From Caballeronia sp. Lep1P3 (GTDB taxonomy: Bacteria; Pseudomonadota; Gammaproteobacteria; Burkholderiales; Burkholderiaceae), in the NCBI RefSeq assembly GCF_022879595.1, contig NZ_CP084266.1:682001-746000 (forward strand): 64,000 nucleotides of DNA, written 5' to 3'. The notes beneath the pieces were generated by a model. The model was not told the DNA's origin. It ran no database searches and saw nothing but the letters and a program-made list of their open reading frames with translations. Positions within the stretch are counted from its first letter, which is position 1. Every line of letters begins with the position of its first letter. Shown here in pieces: positions 1-9,470 of the stretch. Made by a program: the position numbers and the translations under genes.

Positions 1-70
1 GAAACCGGATTTGGCCTTCTGTGGTCTCTGCGGTGAAATCGGGGGCTTCATCACCAATGCGAATGGACAT
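1..70 (-). CDS. Peroxiredoxin, N-terminal fragment (runs off the left edge)
   Basis: The minus strand reads an ATG at 70 followed by MSIRIGDEAPDFTAETTEG, the typical opening of AhpC/TSA-type (1-Cys, Prx6-like) peroxiredoxins (G-x-x-A-P-D-F). A GGAG ribosome binding site lies a few bases upstream of the ATG. Only 23 codons are inside the window, so the peroxidatic cysteine cannot be seen. The family reduces peroxides in the cytoplasm. It is divergent from the permease gene that follows; the 282-nt gap between them shows no gene I recognise. Confidence 0.7.
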   Translation of the reverse strand, partial: MSIRIGDEAPDFTAETTEGQIRF

Positions 71-352
71 ATTTGATCTCCACGTTAAGGAATATCGGAG
101 AGCGTCCCGCTGCTTTGGAACGGATTCCGGCTGAATTAGCGAAACAGCCAAACGATTATAGTGCGGTCGCGCAAGCAAGCACGCACCAGTCGAAATTCCC
201 GCGCGAGCAGTGGGGTTCTCGGCATGAGAAATGCTCAGGCGAACGCGCGTTCAAGCCTGGAACCATGCGTTAAGCTCGTATTCCTCGACAAATTCTGCTA
301 TCACGAACAGCATTGGGTCGGACGGCCATGCGCCGTCACAAAGGAGGCCATC

Positions 353-1870
353 GTGACCGTCATGAGAAAAAAATCTGTCGCTGCGTTGCAAAACGAAGCG
401 TCCGAAACGGAAGAAGGGGTGCAGGAGACGGGTGGTCACGCGTTGAAACGCTCACTGAACGCGCTGGATGTCGTCATGCTCGGCATCGGATGCATCATCG
501 GCGCGGGCATATTCGTGCTGACGGGCCATGCAGCGGCTGCTAACGCCGGACCGGCCATCGTCATATCTTTTGTCCTCGGCGCAATCGTATGCGCGCTCGC
601 CGGTCTCTGCTACGCGGAAATGGCGTCCACCGTGCCGGTTTCCGGCAGCGCCTATACGTATGCCTACGCAACGATGGGCGAACTGATCGCATGGCTCATC
701 GGCTGGGATCTGATACTCGAATACGCAGTCGGTGCAACCACGGTCGCAATCGGATGGTCGGGCTATGTCGTGAGCTTTCTGCATTCGCTGCATATCGACA
801 TCCCCGCGCAACTCTCGCAAGCGCCCTTCGCTTACGATCCGGCCAAGGGCTGGAGCCATGCAAGCGCAATACTCAACGTGCCCGCCATGGTGATCGTCGG
901 GCTCATAACGATTCTGCTCGTGATCGGCATACGCGAATCCGCGCGAGTGAATAGCTTCATCGTTATCATCAAAGTGCTGATTGTGCTCGCGTTCATCGCG
1001 GCTGGCATCGCGTATGTCGACACAAGCCACTGGGTCACGGCGAAGAACCCGACGGGCGCTTTCATTCCGCCGAATACTGGCGAATCGGGCGTGTTCGGCA
1101 TGAGCGGCGTATTGCGCGGCGCGGCTGTGGTGTTCTTTGCTTACATCGGCTTCGATTCGGTGTCGTGTGTCGCACAGGAGACGCGCAATCCGAGGCGCGA
1201 CATGCCTATCGGCCTTCTTGGATCGCTCACCATCTGCACCATTCTTTACGTACTCGTCTCGTATGTGCTGACGGGCATCGTGTCTTATGACAAGCTCAAC
1301 GTGTCGGACCCGATCGCTGTCGGCGTCGATGCCATCGGAATGCGCTGGCTCTCGCCCATCGTGAAGCTAGGGGCGATCTTCGGCCTTACTTCCGTGATTC
1401 TCGTGCTGCTGCTCAGTCAACCGCGAATCTTCTATTCGATGGCGAAGGACGGACTTCTGCCTCCGTTTGCCTCAAAGATTCATGCGCGCTTTCATACGCC
1501 GTACATCACGACCATTCTTACTGGCCTTATCGTGATGGTCCTTGCGGGACTCTTGCCGATCGGTCTCGTCGGCGAACTCGTGAGCATCGGAACCTTGTTT
1601 GCGTTCGCGGTCGTTTGCGTCGGCGTGCTCGTGTTGCGCATTACCCAGCCAGAGTTGCAGCGTGCGTTCAAGACGCCTGCCGTATTCATCGTCGCACCGC
1701 TCGGCGCGATCTCGTCCGTCTTCCTTATGGCCGGCTTGCCTGCCGATACATGGATCCGACTCGTCGTGTGGATGGTCATCGGCATTGTGATTTACTTCGC
1801 GTATGGCATACGCCATAGCCGACTTCGTGCGGGAAGGCAGACGCCTCCCGCACAAACCGCAAGAGGCTAA
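353..1870 (+). CDS. APC-family amino acid permease
   Basis: A predicted inner-membrane amino acid transporter of about 505 residues with roughly 12 hydrophobic segments. The family signature [15 protein letters not shown] lies in the first transmembrane helix, and [10 protein letters not shown] is typical of the cationic amino acid transporter/YfnA-like branch of the APC superfamily. The open frame extends back to 161, but AAGGAGG at 341-347 sits five bases before a GTG at 353, which I take as the start; an ATG at 362 is the alternative. It probably imports an amino acid by proton symport; the substrate cannot be told from sequence. It converges on the CoA-transferase gene. Confidence 0.85.
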   Translation: MTVMRKKSVAALQNEASETEEGVQETGGHALKRSLNALDVVMLGIGCIIGAGIFVLTGHAAAANAGPAIVISFVLGAIVCALAGLCYAEMASTVPVSGSAYTYAYATMGELIAWLIGWDLILEYAVGATTVAIGWSGYVVSFLHSLHIDIPAQLSQAPFAYDPAKGWSHASAILNVPAMVIVGLITILLVIGIRESARVNSFIVIIKVLIVLAFIAAGIAYVDTSHWVTAKNPTGAFIPPNTGESGVFGMSGVLRGAAVVFFAYIGFDSVSCVAQETRNPRRDMPIGLLGSLTICTILYVLVSYVLTGIVSYDKLNVSDPIAVGVDAIGMRWLSPIVKLGAIFGLTSVILVLLLSQPRIFYSMAKDGLLPPFASKIHARFHTPYITTILTGLIVMVLAGLLPIGLVGELVSIGTLFAFAVVCVGVLVLRITQPELQRAFKTPAVFIVAPLGAISSVFLMAGLPADTWIRLVVWMVIGIVIYFAYGIRHSRLRAGRQTPPAQTARG

Positions 1871-1882
1871 GGCTCAAGCAAG

Positions 1883-3904
1883 CTAAGCGGGTCGACGCGT
1901 TTCGTGCTTGCGGGCTTCCTGCGCGCTTTCGTAAATGTACGGCGCGACGCCCCGGCGCTTTAACGCATCGCCGAGCTTCATGCGCAGGAAACTGCTCGTC
2001 GTATAGCGCGTGACGCCGTCATAGAACTCAGTCACGAGCCTCGTCACCATTTCGGAATACGCATCCAGCATGCTCGGGCGGATCGAGAAGTTGTCGTAAT
2101 TCACAATGGCGTGCGGCTTGACCTTTGCACCGGCAAGCTGTTTTTCGACTTCGCGCCTGATCGCTTCGACATCGTGAAGGCTTGTCACTTCATGCCCTTC
2201 GAAGTTGATGAAGAACAGGTTCTTCTCCACGTCGTAGCTGAACCGTTCTGACAAGTCGAGGCCGAGCAACTGGTCTCGCAACCCGATGGGCGCATCGCGA
2301 AAGATGCGTTCGTCCATGACGCGCGGCGTGGACCGGATAATCGGCCTGAAGCCCATCTGCGCCACGATGTCTTTCTCGACATCGATGCCGGGCGCCACCT
2401 CTGTCAGCACAAGTCCCTCTGCGCTCAGCTCGAACACGCATCGCTCGGTGATATAAAGCACCGTCTGACCGCGCTCTGCCGCATAGTGGCCGCTAAAGGT
2501 GCGATGCTCCACCGCTTCGACGAACTTGCGGCAATTTCCTTCGCGACGAATCTCGAGCTTCCCGTCTTCAATGGCAATATCGAGCTTCCCCGCATTGAAA
2601 GTGCCGACAAATACGACTTTCTTGGCCGCCTGGCTGATATTGATGAAGCCCCCGGCGCCCGCGAGTTTCGGCCCGAATTTGCTCACATTCAGGTTGCCTT
2701 CGCGGTCGGCCTGCGCAAGCCCGAGAAAGGCGATATCGAGTCCGCCGCCGTCGTAGAAGTCGAATTGATAGGGTTGGTCGATGATCGCTTGCGTGTTGGT
2801 TGCCGCGCCGAAATTCAGGCCGCCAGCGGGAATTCCGCCGATGACGCCAGGCTCGGTCGTCATCGTGAAGAGATCGATGACCTGTTCTTCGTTTGCGACG
2901 CTCGCAATGCCTTCAGGCATGCCTATGCCCAGGTTCACCACGCTATTCGCCATCAATTCGAAGGCGGCGCGACGCGCAATGATTTTGCGCTCGTTAAGCG
3001 GCATGGGCGGCACCGAACTCGCCGCGACACGCAGTTCGCTCGAAAACGCGGCGCTGTACTGCTCGCCGAAGGTCTGCCAATGATTCTCCGGGCGCGCAAG
3101 CACGACGCAATCCACCATGACGCCTGGAATTTTGACTTGCCGCGAATTGAGCGTATTGGACTCTGCGAGGCGTTCCACTTGGGCGATCACAATGCCGCCT
3201 GAATTGCGCGCGGCCATCGCAATGGAAAGCGCTTCGAGCGTGAGGGCTTCCTTTTCCATCGTGACGTTGCCGTTGAGGTCGGCAGTCGTGCCGCGAATGA
3301 TCGCGACGTCGATGGGAAAGGCCTTGTAATAGAGGTAATCGGTGCCGTCTATCGGCATGAGGCGCACGAGATCTTCCTTCGTGCGCGCGTTGAGCTTGCC
3401 GCCGCCATTGCGCGGATCGACGAACGTGCCAAGCCCGACGCTCGAAAGCTGTCCTGGCCGATGCGCTGCAATATCGCGAAAGAGTTGTGAAATGACGCCT
3501 TGCGGCAAGTTGTACGCTTCGATGCGGTTCTCGATTGCAAGCCTCTGCAAGCCGGGCACGAGTCCCCAATGTCCACCGATCACGCGCTTGACAAGCCCCT
3601 CATGGGCGAAATGATTGAGTCCCTTTGTCTTGCCGTCCCCTTGTCCCGCCGCATACACGATCGTGAGATCGGCGAGCGGCTCATCGCCCTCGCTCTTGAG
3701 CTCGGCTTGCGCTGCAAGAAAGCGCTGCTCGATTGCAATAGCCACTTCTTCCGCGAAGCCCACGCCCACGAAACCGCTGGTCGCGACGGTGTCGCCCGAA
3801 CGAATCAGACGCACGGTCTCGCGCGCGGAAACGATCTTGCCCCTCTCGACGAGGCGCGTAGAGGAAGGAAACGGATGGCGAGGCGTATCAGTGCTGGCGG
3901 TCAT
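1883..3904 (-). CDS. Acyl-CoA:acetate/3-ketoacid CoA-transferase (fused alpha and beta)
   Basis: A 673-residue class I CoA-transferase. Residues about 20-290 resemble the alpha subunit ([13 protein letters not shown] near the N-terminus). Residues about 310-520 resemble the beta subunit, with [10 protein letters not shown] and the region [14 protein letters not shown] that carries the catalytic-glutamate-type motif. A C-terminal extension of about 140 residues follows, as in YdiF/propionate CoA-transferase-like proteins. The enzyme moves CoA between short-chain carboxylates in the cytoplasm. The ATG at 3904 is preceded by GGAGACGCC, a good ribosome binding site. It appears monocistronic; the 200 nt upstream (3905-4106) shows no gene. 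Confidence 0.8.
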   Translation of the reverse strand: MTASTDTPRHPFPSSTRLVERGKIVSARETVRLIRSGDTVATSGFVGVGFAEEVAIAIEQRFLAAQAELKSEGDEPLADLTIVYAAGQGDGKTKGLNHFAHEGLVKRVIGGHWGLVPGLQRLAIENRIEAYNLPQGVISQLFRDIAAHRPGQLSSVGLGTFVDPRNGGGKLNARTKEDLVRLMPIDGTDYLYYKAFPIDVAIIRGTTADLNGNVTMEKEALTLEALSIAMAARNSGGIVIAQVERLAESNTLNSRQVKIPGVMVDCVVLARPENHWQTFGEQYSAAFSSELRVAASSVPPMPLNERKIIARRAAFELMANSVVNLGIGMPEGIASVANEEQVIDLFTMTTEPGVIGGIPAGGLNFGAATNTQAIIDQPYQFDFYDGGGLDIAFLGLAQADREGNLNVSKFGPKLAGAGGFINISQAAKKVVFVGTFNAGKLDIAIEDGKLEIRREGNCRKFVEAVEHRTFSGHYAAERGQTVLYITERCVFELSAEGLVLTEVAPGIDVEKDIVAQMGFRPIIRSTPRVMDERIFRDAPIGLRDQLLGLDLSERFSYDVEKNLFFINFEGHEVTSLHDVEAIRREVEKQLAGAKVKPHAIVNYDNFSIRPSMLDAYSEMVTRLVTEFYDGVTRYTTSSFLRMKLGDALKRRGVAPYIYESAQEARKHETRRPA

Positions 3905-4106
3905 GGCGTCTCCGATGGCGCTTAAAGGCGCTCGTGCTATTTAGCGAAGTGTTTCGCGCACGGTATCACCTAATCTGCGTCAGGAGAAAACACCCGTCAA
4001 TGAGTGCCGCTCGCTACGCCAGTCCGTCCAATCAATCCAAAGCCTCCGCCTCAGGCCGTCGCGCTTGCGACGCGCCTATTCGTCAGTCCAAAGTCACGAT
4101 GCACGC

Positions 4107-4829
4107 CTAGCGCGGAGCGCCCGCTTCCATCGCCTGCACGAACTGGCGCAGCACGCCACCGGACGCATCCGTCACGGCCCAGAACGTCATGCCTTCGTGA
4201 TTCCAGCGTGCAAGCGCATAGCCGTCGTCGGACTGGGTGACGACTGCCTGGCCTTCCTTCTGTGCGGCTGCAGCCGGCGCTTTCTCAGGGAACACGTAGA
4301 CGTCGATCGGATGCTTGAGATACCGGTAGACAACGACCGCAACAGGACGATGACCGATATAGTCGAGCCGCCCCCCGACGAGCGCGAAGCCCGGCCCCGC
4401 TGGATCGATGACGGGCGGCGCGTAGTCTATGCGGCCATTGAACCACGGCTTGACGGTGTGTTTGTCGCTCGACAATACATCGATAGGACGGTCCGACATC
4501 AGCGCGCGCACATGGCTCGATACGATCTCTTGCGCTAGAGGCGCATCGGATGGCGCGCGCGGTGCCATTTGAAACCAGAGCATCGCGCCAAGCACGAGCG
4601 CCGATAGCGCCGCACCGGCGAAAGCGCCGCCAAAGAAAGGCCAAGGCGCGAAGACCGGCAAGCGCCATACGTTTCGGCTCGACGTTCGTTGCGAATGTTG
4701 ATGCTTTTCGCGAGCCGCTTCGTCGCGAGTGCGCGCCAGCACTTGCGCGCGCAAATGCACGGGTGCGCGCTGATAAAGCGAGCCGTCCGTCAGCCTCGTT
4801 TCGAGCGAGGCGGTGTCTTTATTGTCCAT
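4107..4829 (-). CDS. Transmembrane anti-sigma factor
   Basis: A 240-residue protein with a soluble N-terminus, one transmembrane segment at about residues 63-85 (GGAFAGAALSALVLGAMLWF) and an extracytoplasmic C-terminal domain. No zinc-finger HxxxCxxC motif is visible. The ATG at 4829 overlaps the end of the ECF sigma gene by 11 nt (ATGGACAATAA contains both start and stop). That overlap implies translational coupling and is the main evidence that it is the cognate anti-sigma factor. A longer frame reaches back to 4940 but lies inside the sigma gene. Expected role: hold the sigma factor at the membrane until an envelope signal arrives. Confidence 0.75.
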   Translation of the reverse strand: MDNKDTASLETRLTDGSLYQRAPVHLRAQVLARTRDEAAREKHQHSQRTSSRNVWRLPVFAPWPFFGGAFAGAALSALVLGAMLWFQMAPRAPSDAPLAQEIVSSHVRALMSDRPIDVLSSDKHTVKPWFNGRIDYAPPVIDPAGPGFALVGGRLDYIGHRPVAVVVYRYLKHPIDVYVFPEKAPAAAAQKEGQAVVTQSDDGYALARWNHEGMTFWAVTDASGGVLRQFVQAMEAGAPR

Positions 4830-5457
4830 TGCCCGACTCCTCGGAATGACCCGTTCCCGCCTTGCGCACGAGGCGCACGCTTGAGCGATCGCCCTGCGCC
4901 GCACGCACCGCTGCCGCCAGCATCTTGCGGCCACGCGCAAGCCTCGACATGACCGTTCCTATCGGCACACCGGTAATGGCGGCCACTTCCTTATAGCTCA
5001 AATCCTCGAGTTCACGCAGCACCAGCACTTCACGGAATACCACCGGCAATGCCTCCAGCGCGCGATGCACCAGATGCACTTCGTCCTTGCGCACGGCGAG
5101 CGTTTCGGGATCGGCGCCGGCATCGTCGGACCAGCCGGGCAGCGCGTCATCGCCGCCGATGTCTTCGTCATAGGGCGTCGCGTCGGCCAACTGCACGCGG
5201 CGGCGCCATTCGGTGAACCACGTATTGCGCACGATCGCGAGCAACCACCCGCGCGCATTCGCTTCGTCGCCGTTCTGGAAGCCGCTAAAGAATCGAAACG
5301 CGCGCAGATACGCTTCCTGCACGACATCGTCGGCATCACTCGCGCTTCCCGAAAGCCAGCGCGCAAGGTTATACGCCGCGTCGAGATGCGGCATCACCGT
5401 CGCTTCGAAACGCGCCTGCGGGAATTCGTCTGCTTTAGACCTGCCGGGCCATATCAC
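4819..5457 (-). CDS. ECF (RpoE-like) RNA polymerase sigma factor
   Basis: A group IV sigma factor of about 212 residues. Region 2 contains ASDADDVVQEAYLRAFRFF and WLLAIVRNTWFTEWRRR; region 4 contains LPVVFREVLVLRELEDLSYKEVA followed by GVPIGTVMSRLARGRK. I chose the GTG at 5457 because AAGGAG lies six bases upstream (5464-5469 on the plus strand); the ATG at 5490 has no clear ribosome binding site. It is coupled to the anti-sigma gene and divergent from a metallophosphoesterase/cupredoxin operon, its probable target. The 212-nt divergent gap carries GGGAATA boxes on both strands. Confidence 0.85.
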   Translation of the reverse strand: MIWPGRSKADEFPQARFEATVMPHLDAAYNLARWLSGSASDADDVVQEAYLRAFRFFSGFQNGDEANARGWLLAIVRNTWFTEWRRRVQLADATPYDEDIGGDDALPGWSDDAGADPETLAVRKDEVHLVHRALEALPVVFREVLVLRELEDLSYKEVAAITGVPIGTVMSRLARGRKMLAAAVRAAQGDRSSVRLVRKAGTGHSEESGNGQ

Positions 5458-5587
5458 GCGGGTCTCCTTGAAACAATGGAAGCCGGACATCGATGAATGC
5501 GGGCGCTAGGCTGCGCTCACACGATGATGTACTTCTGCCGTGGCCGTTTTATTCCCTTGCGGCCTGCCGAATCGAAAAAAATAAGTC

Positions 5588-5614
5588 GGGAATATCGCGT
5601 CGCTTTCGCCGGTT
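5588..5614 (+). promoter_or_regulatory. Candidate ECF sigma promoter of the metallophosphoesterase-cupredoxin operon
   Basis: GGGAAT at 5588-5593 and CGGTT at 5610-5614 are separated by 16 nt, resembling ECF-type GGAAY/CGTT promoters. A second box, GGGAATAAAA, lies on the minus strand at 5547-5556, facing the sigma gene. The symmetric arrangement suggests that the sigma factor drives both its own operon and the divergent one. This is pattern matching only. Confidence 0.35.
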
Positions 5615-5668
5615 CGATCAGCAGACGCCTGGCGCGTCAATTCACTCACGTCATCACCAGGAACTGCC

Positions 5669-6649
5669 ATGAACATCGAACCCGGCAATCGACTCTCTGA
5701 AGATCAACTCGACGATCACGGAAAGCGCAGACGCACCGCGCTTTCCTGCATGGCATGGGCCGGCGCGGGCGTGCTTTGGACGCTCAGCGGCGGCGTGCCC
5801 GTCTCACGTCTCGTTTCTTCGGCGCACGCCGCCGAAGAAACTCATGCCTTCAGCTTCGTGCAAATCAGCGACAGCCATATCGGATTCAACAAGGACCCGA
5901 ACACGGAACCGACAAGCACGCTGGAAGAAGCCATAAACCATGTACGCGCGATGCCTCAACGCCCCGCGTTCATGATCCATACCGGCGATATCACGCACCT
6001 TTCCAAGCCTGCGCAATTCGACACCGCCACGCAGATCATCGGTAATGCCGGTATGCAGGTTCATTACGTACCGGGCGAGCATGACGTGCTGGTGGACAAC
6101 GGCGATCCGTTCTTTGCGCTTTTCTCCGGTCAATACGGCAACGGCGGCACGCGCCACTGGTACAGCTTCGATGAAGGCGGCGTGCATTTCATCGGCTTGA
6201 CGAATGTGATCGATCTCAAGGGCGGCGGCCTCGGATATCTGGGCGATGCGCAGCTTGCATGGCTCAAGCAGGACCTGCACAGCCGAACCAGCAGCACGCC
6301 GATCGTCGTGTTCGCGCATATCCCGCTATGGGCTTTATATCCTCAATGGGGTTGGGGAACGGACGACAGTGCGCAGGCGCTCGCGCTTCTGAAGCGCTTC
6401 GGTTCGGTGACTGTGCTGAACGGTCATGTGCATCAGGTCGCACAAAAGGTAGAGGGCGACATGCGCTTCTATTCGGCAATGTCCACCGCGTTTCCGCAGC
6501 CCGCGCCCGGCACGGCGGCAGGACCAGGACCGATGAAAGTCGGCGCAGACAAGCTGCGGTCGATGCTCGGTCTGCGCGCCGTCACGCATGTCGCGGGTCG
6601 CGAGCAACTAGCGATTGTCGATACCTCACTCGCGGGAGCAGGAGCATGA
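5669..6649 (+). CDS. Exported calcineurin-like metallophosphoesterase
   Basis: A 326-residue calcineurin-type phosphoesterase. The metal-binding motifs are QISDSHIGF, HTGDITHL, GEHD, FAHIPL and NGHVHQV. The usual GNHD motif reads GEHD here, so the conserved Asn is Glu; this may alter activity. The N-terminus carries a twin-arginine-like stretch (KRRRTAL) and a hydrophobic segment ending AHA-AEE, so export is likely. The ATG at 5669 follows an AGGA ribosome binding site. The stop overlaps the cupredoxin start (ATGA, 6646-6649). Substrate unknown; the link to the divergent ECF pair suggests an envelope stress role. Confidence 0.8.
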   Translation: MNIEPGNRLSEDQLDDHGKRRRTALSCMAWAGAGVLWTLSGGVPVSRLVSSAHAAEETHAFSFVQISDSHIGFNKDPNTEPTSTLEEAINHVRAMPQRPAFMIHTGDITHLSKPAQFDTATQIIGNAGMQVHYVPGEHDVLVDNGDPFFALFSGQYGNGGTRHWYSFDEGGVHFIGLTNVIDLKGGGLGYLGDAQLAWLKQDLHSRTSSTPIVVFAHIPLWALYPQWGWGTDDSAQALALLKRFGSVTVLNGHVHQVAQKVEGDMRFYSAMSTAFPQPAPGTAAGPGPMKVGADKLRSMLGLRAVTHVAGREQLAIVDTSLAGAGA

Positions 6650-7017
6650 GAGCCGCTTTCGTCGGACAATGCGTGCGCCAGCTTGCGGTCGCGTTCATCG
6701 TCAAAGGACTCGTGAGCACCATGTCCTCGGCATGTGCCCAAGAGCCCGCACAGCAAGTCGCCGCCGTTGCTGCGCCGACCATCTCCATAGACAATTTCGC
6801 CTTTAGTCAGGCGACGCTCACCGTCCCCGCCGGGACTAGAGTGACGTGGATCAATCGCGACGACATGCTGCATACCGTCGTCGATGAAGCGAAGTCATTC
6901 AAGTCGGACCCACTCGATAGCGGCGATAGCTTCTCATATGTATTCGACAAGCCGGGAACTTACAAATACTTCTGTTCGCTTCATCCCCATATGACCGGGA
7001 CCATCGTCGTGCGATAG
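6646..7017 (+). CDS. Exported cupredoxin (plastocyanin/amicyanin-like)
   Basis: A 123-residue type 1 copper protein. It has an N-terminal signal sequence ending near ACA-QEP and then a cupredoxin fold of about 90 residues. The copper ligands are visible as His in MLHTVVDE and Cys, His, Met in FCSLHPHM. GGAGCAGGAGC precedes the ATG, which overlaps the phosphoesterase stop by 4 nt. It is expected to shuttle electrons or bind copper in the periplasm. Its pairing with a metallophosphoesterase and an ECF sigma/anti-sigma pair suggests shared control. Confidence 0.85.
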   Translation: MRAAFVGQCVRQLAVAFIVKGLVSTMSSACAQEPAQQVAAVAAPTISIDNFAFSQATLTVPAGTRVTWINRDDMLHTVVDEAKSFKSDPLDSGDSFSYVFDKPGTYKYFCSLHPHMTGTIVVR

Positions 7018-7029
7018 TTTCCTCGGGCT

Positions 7030-7054
7030 AAAGGCGCGTTATAAGCGCGCCTTT
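7030..7054. terminator. Bidirectional hairpin between cupredoxin and hpd
   Basis: AAAGGCGCG (7030-7038) and CGCGCCTTT (7046-7054) form a perfect 9-bp stem with a 7-nt loop between convergent genes. The A/T ends give a short U-tract in either direction. The hpd stop codon lies inside it. Confidence 0.6.
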
Positions 7055-8148
7055 GCGATCGCATCCAGATTGCCTTCTCCGAAGCCGTGATGTCCACGCC
7101 GCTCGACGATCTCGAAGAACATATCGCCCGGCTTGCGCTCCAGAAATGTTTGCAAGAAGAGCTGAGGCGCGCCGTCGGCCAACACTTCACCGTCGACGAG
7201 AATCCCGCGCGCGCGCAGCTTTTCGATATCGAGGCCGTGGCCCGGCAAGCGCGCGTCTATCTCGTCGTAATAGCGCGGCGGCGGCATCAGAAACCGAACG
7301 CCGCGGGCGGTGAGCGCATCGACGGACTCAAAAATATCCGCCGATGCGAGCGCGATATGCTGCACGCCCTCGCCTTCGTTACCGGGCAGGTACTGTTGCA
7401 TGAGATCGGTGCGATACGCGCCTTCCTCATAGACGGGAATGCGTATCGAACCGCAAGGCGAAAGCGTGACGGCGGAATCTTGCGAAACGTGCCAGTCCGG
7501 ATGCACTTGATGAACCTCTTCGAAATGCAGCACTTCGCGGTAAAAATCGAGCCAGTCCTGCATGCGGCCCTTGCGAACCGTCTGCGTGAAATGGTCCACT
7601 TCCAGCAGTCCCGTGCCGTTCAAATTTGCGCTCGCCTGAGGGATTGGCCTGAAATCGATGTCATAGATCGACGCTTCGCCGCTATTTTTTCCCGGCCAAT
7701 GATCGACGAAGTAGATATGCGAATCGCCGATGCCTTGAATTGCCGGAATCGCAAGTTCATTAGGGCCGATTTTTTCGCCCTCGAAATCCCATGCGCCATA
7801 GTCGACCGCGCGCTCGTGCGCCGTTTGAGCATCGAGCACGCGAATGCCGATCGCTGCAATGCCGACGCCGTGCGTCTGCGCGAACCGCGTCGCGAAAGAA
7901 TCCGGCTCGGCGTTGATCAGAAAATGCATGCTGCCCTGGCGATAAAGCGTCACCGCCTTGCTGACATGGTGTGCAACCGGCACGAAGCCCAGCCGCTCGA
8001 AAAGCGCGGCAAGCGCCTGCGAATCGGGGCTGGAGAACTCGACGAATTCGAGCCCTGCGATGCCAAGCGGATTGCGAATCGCATCGCGTTCGCAATCGGG
8101 GATTGCGCTGGCGGACGAAGAAAAGTCAGCGGATTCGGGCTGGGTCAT
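7039..8148 (-). CDS. hpd: 4-hydroxyphenylpyruvate dioxygenase
   Basis: A non-haem Fe(II) dioxygenase of 369 residues that converts 4-hydroxyphenylpyruvate to homogentisate in tyrosine catabolism. The two vicinal-oxygen-chelate halves are clear. The iron ligands are His in EVDHFTQTV, His in VQHIALAS and Glu in FFEIVERRG. GDMFFEIVERRGHHGFGEGN is the family C-terminal signature. The start is set at the ATG at 8148, which GAGG precedes by 8 nt; an in-frame ATG at 8154 is too close to the site, and a frame back to 8220 has no site. No other homogentisate pathway genes lie in the window. Confidence 0.93.
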   Translation of the reverse strand: MTQPESADFSSSASAIPDCERDAIRNPLGIAGLEFVEFSSPDSQALAALFERLGFVPVAHHVSKAVTLYRQGSMHFLINAEPDSFATRFAQTHGVGIAAIGIRVLDAQTAHERAVDYGAWDFEGEKIGPNELAIPAIQGIGDSHIYFVDHWPGKNSGEASIYDIDFRPIPQASANLNGTGLLEVDHFTQTVRKGRMQDWLDFYREVLHFEEVHQVHPDWHVSQDSAVTLSPCGSIRIPVYEEGAYRTDLMQQYLPGNEGEGVQHIALASADIFESVDALTARGVRFLMPPPRYYDEIDARLPGHGLDIEKLRARGILVDGEVLADGAPQLFLQTFLERKPGDMFFEIVERRGHHGFGEGNLDAIAKARL

Positions 8149-8303
8149 CGGCATTACCTCGGATTGTACGAATCGGTTCACGGACGCCAAAACTACCATG
8201 ACTGACGTACCGTGCGCCACGGCTTCCCGCGCGCGGCGAAATGCGTCCCGCTAGAGTAGCGGCAGCGCGTCGCCCGTGTCAAAGCCGGACCCGGCGGCAG
8301 ACG

Positions 8304-8552
8304 TCACGCGGCAAGCCGTGCAGCGCTCATCGAAGGACGCCTCGCCTGTGGCGGAAAAACATTCCACGTACCGTCGTCGTGCCGGAAGAAAATGATTGCG
8401 ATGGCCCCGCCGTCATGCCAGCCCTCGATGCATACATACCGCGCACCGGTGACGTGCGAGCGGCAAAACCGCGCGACGCGCGCAGGATGCGTGAAGGTCG
8501 GGGCGAGCCACTTGTCGACTGCGCCGTGAAGTGAATGATGAGCGGTTTGCAT
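8304..8552 (-). CDS. Small conserved-looking hypothetical protein
   Basis: An 82-residue protein I do not recognise. The start is supported by GAGGAGAACGTC immediately before the ATG at 8552. The C-terminal half reads like a small beta-rich domain (RYVCIEGWHDGGAIAIIFFR). It begins 10 nt after the stop of the LRAT-domain gene, so the two probably form an operon. No signal peptide or membrane segment is visible. The 155 nt between it and hpd shows nothing I recognise. Confidence 0.6.
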   Translation of the reverse strand: MQTAHHSLHGAVDKWLAPTFTHPARVARFCRSHVTGARYVCIEGWHDGGAIAIIFFRHDDGTWNVFPPQARRPSMSAARLAA

Positions 8553-8562
8553 GACGTTCTCC

Positions 8563-9081
8563 TCAGGCAGCGAACATGGCGCTGAACGACTGCATGGGAC
8601 TGCGATTCGCGCGGCGCTGCGCGATGACATACGCGCGCACGAGGCCGGTTAATGCATCCAATGCAACGCGCGGATGGATAAAACACGAACGCACCTGGCG
8701 GCTGTGGGCTTGACCAAAAAGACACCATGAGACGAAGTGCTCACAGTTATTGGTCAGAAGGCGATAACGGTCTTCACCGAGCCGACTGCGCGCGCGCCTC
8801 ACCACCTCTGAGCCGACGAAGCACGCAGTGGGATTCTGGCAAATCGCAATCTCATGCCCGCCCGCGAATTGCGCGAGGCTCACTTCCTCGACGGGGCCGC
8901 GATGCAGCGACTTCGCAAACCCGGCGTAGTGAATCACCATGCCGTTGCCCGCATAGATTCCGTGGTGCGAGTAACCGGACCGACGCGTGACGAGTTCCGT
9001 GCCGAGCGCGGGTTCGTCGTCAGGCGAGAAGCCGCATACGGCTCGCTCGTCGATCGTTACGGACGTCTGCTGGCTTGACAT
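8563..9081 (-). CDS. LRAT/NlpC-P60-like cysteine hydrolase domain protein
   Basis: A 172-residue protein with the lecithin:retinol acyltransferase-type NlpC/P60 fold. The permuted catalytic residues are His in YSHHGIYAGNGMVIHYAG and Cys in the signature NCEHFVSWC. The start is the ATG at 9081, which a GGAG site precedes by 6 nt; the frame open to 9198 lacks a site. Bacterial LRAT-like proteins are thiol hydrolases or acyltransferases on lipid or peptide substrates; the substrate here is unknown. It heads a two-gene unit with the 82-residue protein downstream. Confidence 0.75.
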   Translation of the reverse strand: MSSQQTSVTIDERAVCGFSPDDEPALGTELVTRRSGYSHHGIYAGNGMVIHYAGFAKSLHRGPVEEVSLAQFAGGHEIAICQNPTACFVGSEVVRRARSRLGEDRYRLLTNNCEHFVSWCLFGQAHSRQVRSCFIHPRVALDALTGLVRAYVIAQRRANRSPMQSFSAMFAA

Positions 9082-9470
9082 GGCTCGCTCCGATTTATTT
9101 TGCGGGGCCAGGCGCGATGTGTTTGTGCGGCGCCTCGTTGCGATGTCTTTTGCAGCTTTCTTGCCAGTTTCGCGAGGGCCTTGATGGGCGGGCGTCAAGC
9201 CGTATTCGGCAGGCTCTTCCTAGCCGGAAATGTCTTTATCGAACCAACGCTTTCTAGAGCAAATTGTTGGGCTTCAAGCGTCAGTAACTTCTAGGCGCAA
9301 GCTGTTGGTCTCTAACTGGCTAAACAACTGCGGAAGTTGGCGGCTATCCAACAAGCGCCATTCAAGCGTCGCGGGAAGGCCCGTCTTTTGGCCTTCTGGC
9401 TTCGGACAAGCCACCGGCATAGCCCTTGCATAGGCTTCGTGCGTCCCCACGAGCCACGCGGAGAATCGAT
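9082..9470. other. Intergenic region upstream of a precursor gene
   Basis: This 389-nt gap has no convincing gene. It is richer in A/T than its neighbours and contains scattered GTTGG/CCAAC half-sites, for example GTTGG-N7-CCAAC around 9336-9352. A GAAGGCC-N8-GGCCTTC inverted repeat spans 9375-9396. A sigma-54 promoter at 9415-9430 follows. It looks like a regulated promoter with room for upstream activator sites. Confidence 0.5.
9390..9430 (+). promoter_or_regulatory. Sigma-54 (-24/-12) promoter with shared upstream element
   Basis: CGGCATAGCCCTTGCA at 9415-9430 matches the RpoN consensus TGGCAC-N5-TTGCA closely, with GG at 9416-9417 and GC at 9428-9429 in the invariant spacing. The start of transcription would be near 9441, 30 nt before the precursor ATG. 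GGCCTTC at 9390-9396 lies exactly 18 nt upstream. The same GGCCTTC-N18-YGGCATAG arrangement precedes the second precursor locus on the opposite strand near 22.1 kb. The cluster encodes a sigma-54 activator. Confidence 0.75.

Noticed and set aside
2486..3202. Plus-strand open frame of 238 codons inside the CoA-transferase gene
   Set aside because: No ribosome binding site or recognisable domain; shadow of the transferase.
9317..9332. Alternative RpoN-like site TGGCTAAACAACTGCG
   Set aside because: GG/GC spacing fits, but the -12 half lacks TTGC and it is about 150 nt from the gene; the 9415 site is a much better match and has a twin at the other locus.
9378..9396. Intrinsic terminator in the precursor upstream region
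   Set aside because: The GGCC inverted repeat lacks a T-run after the stem and lies just upstream of the promoter; more likely a regulatory site.
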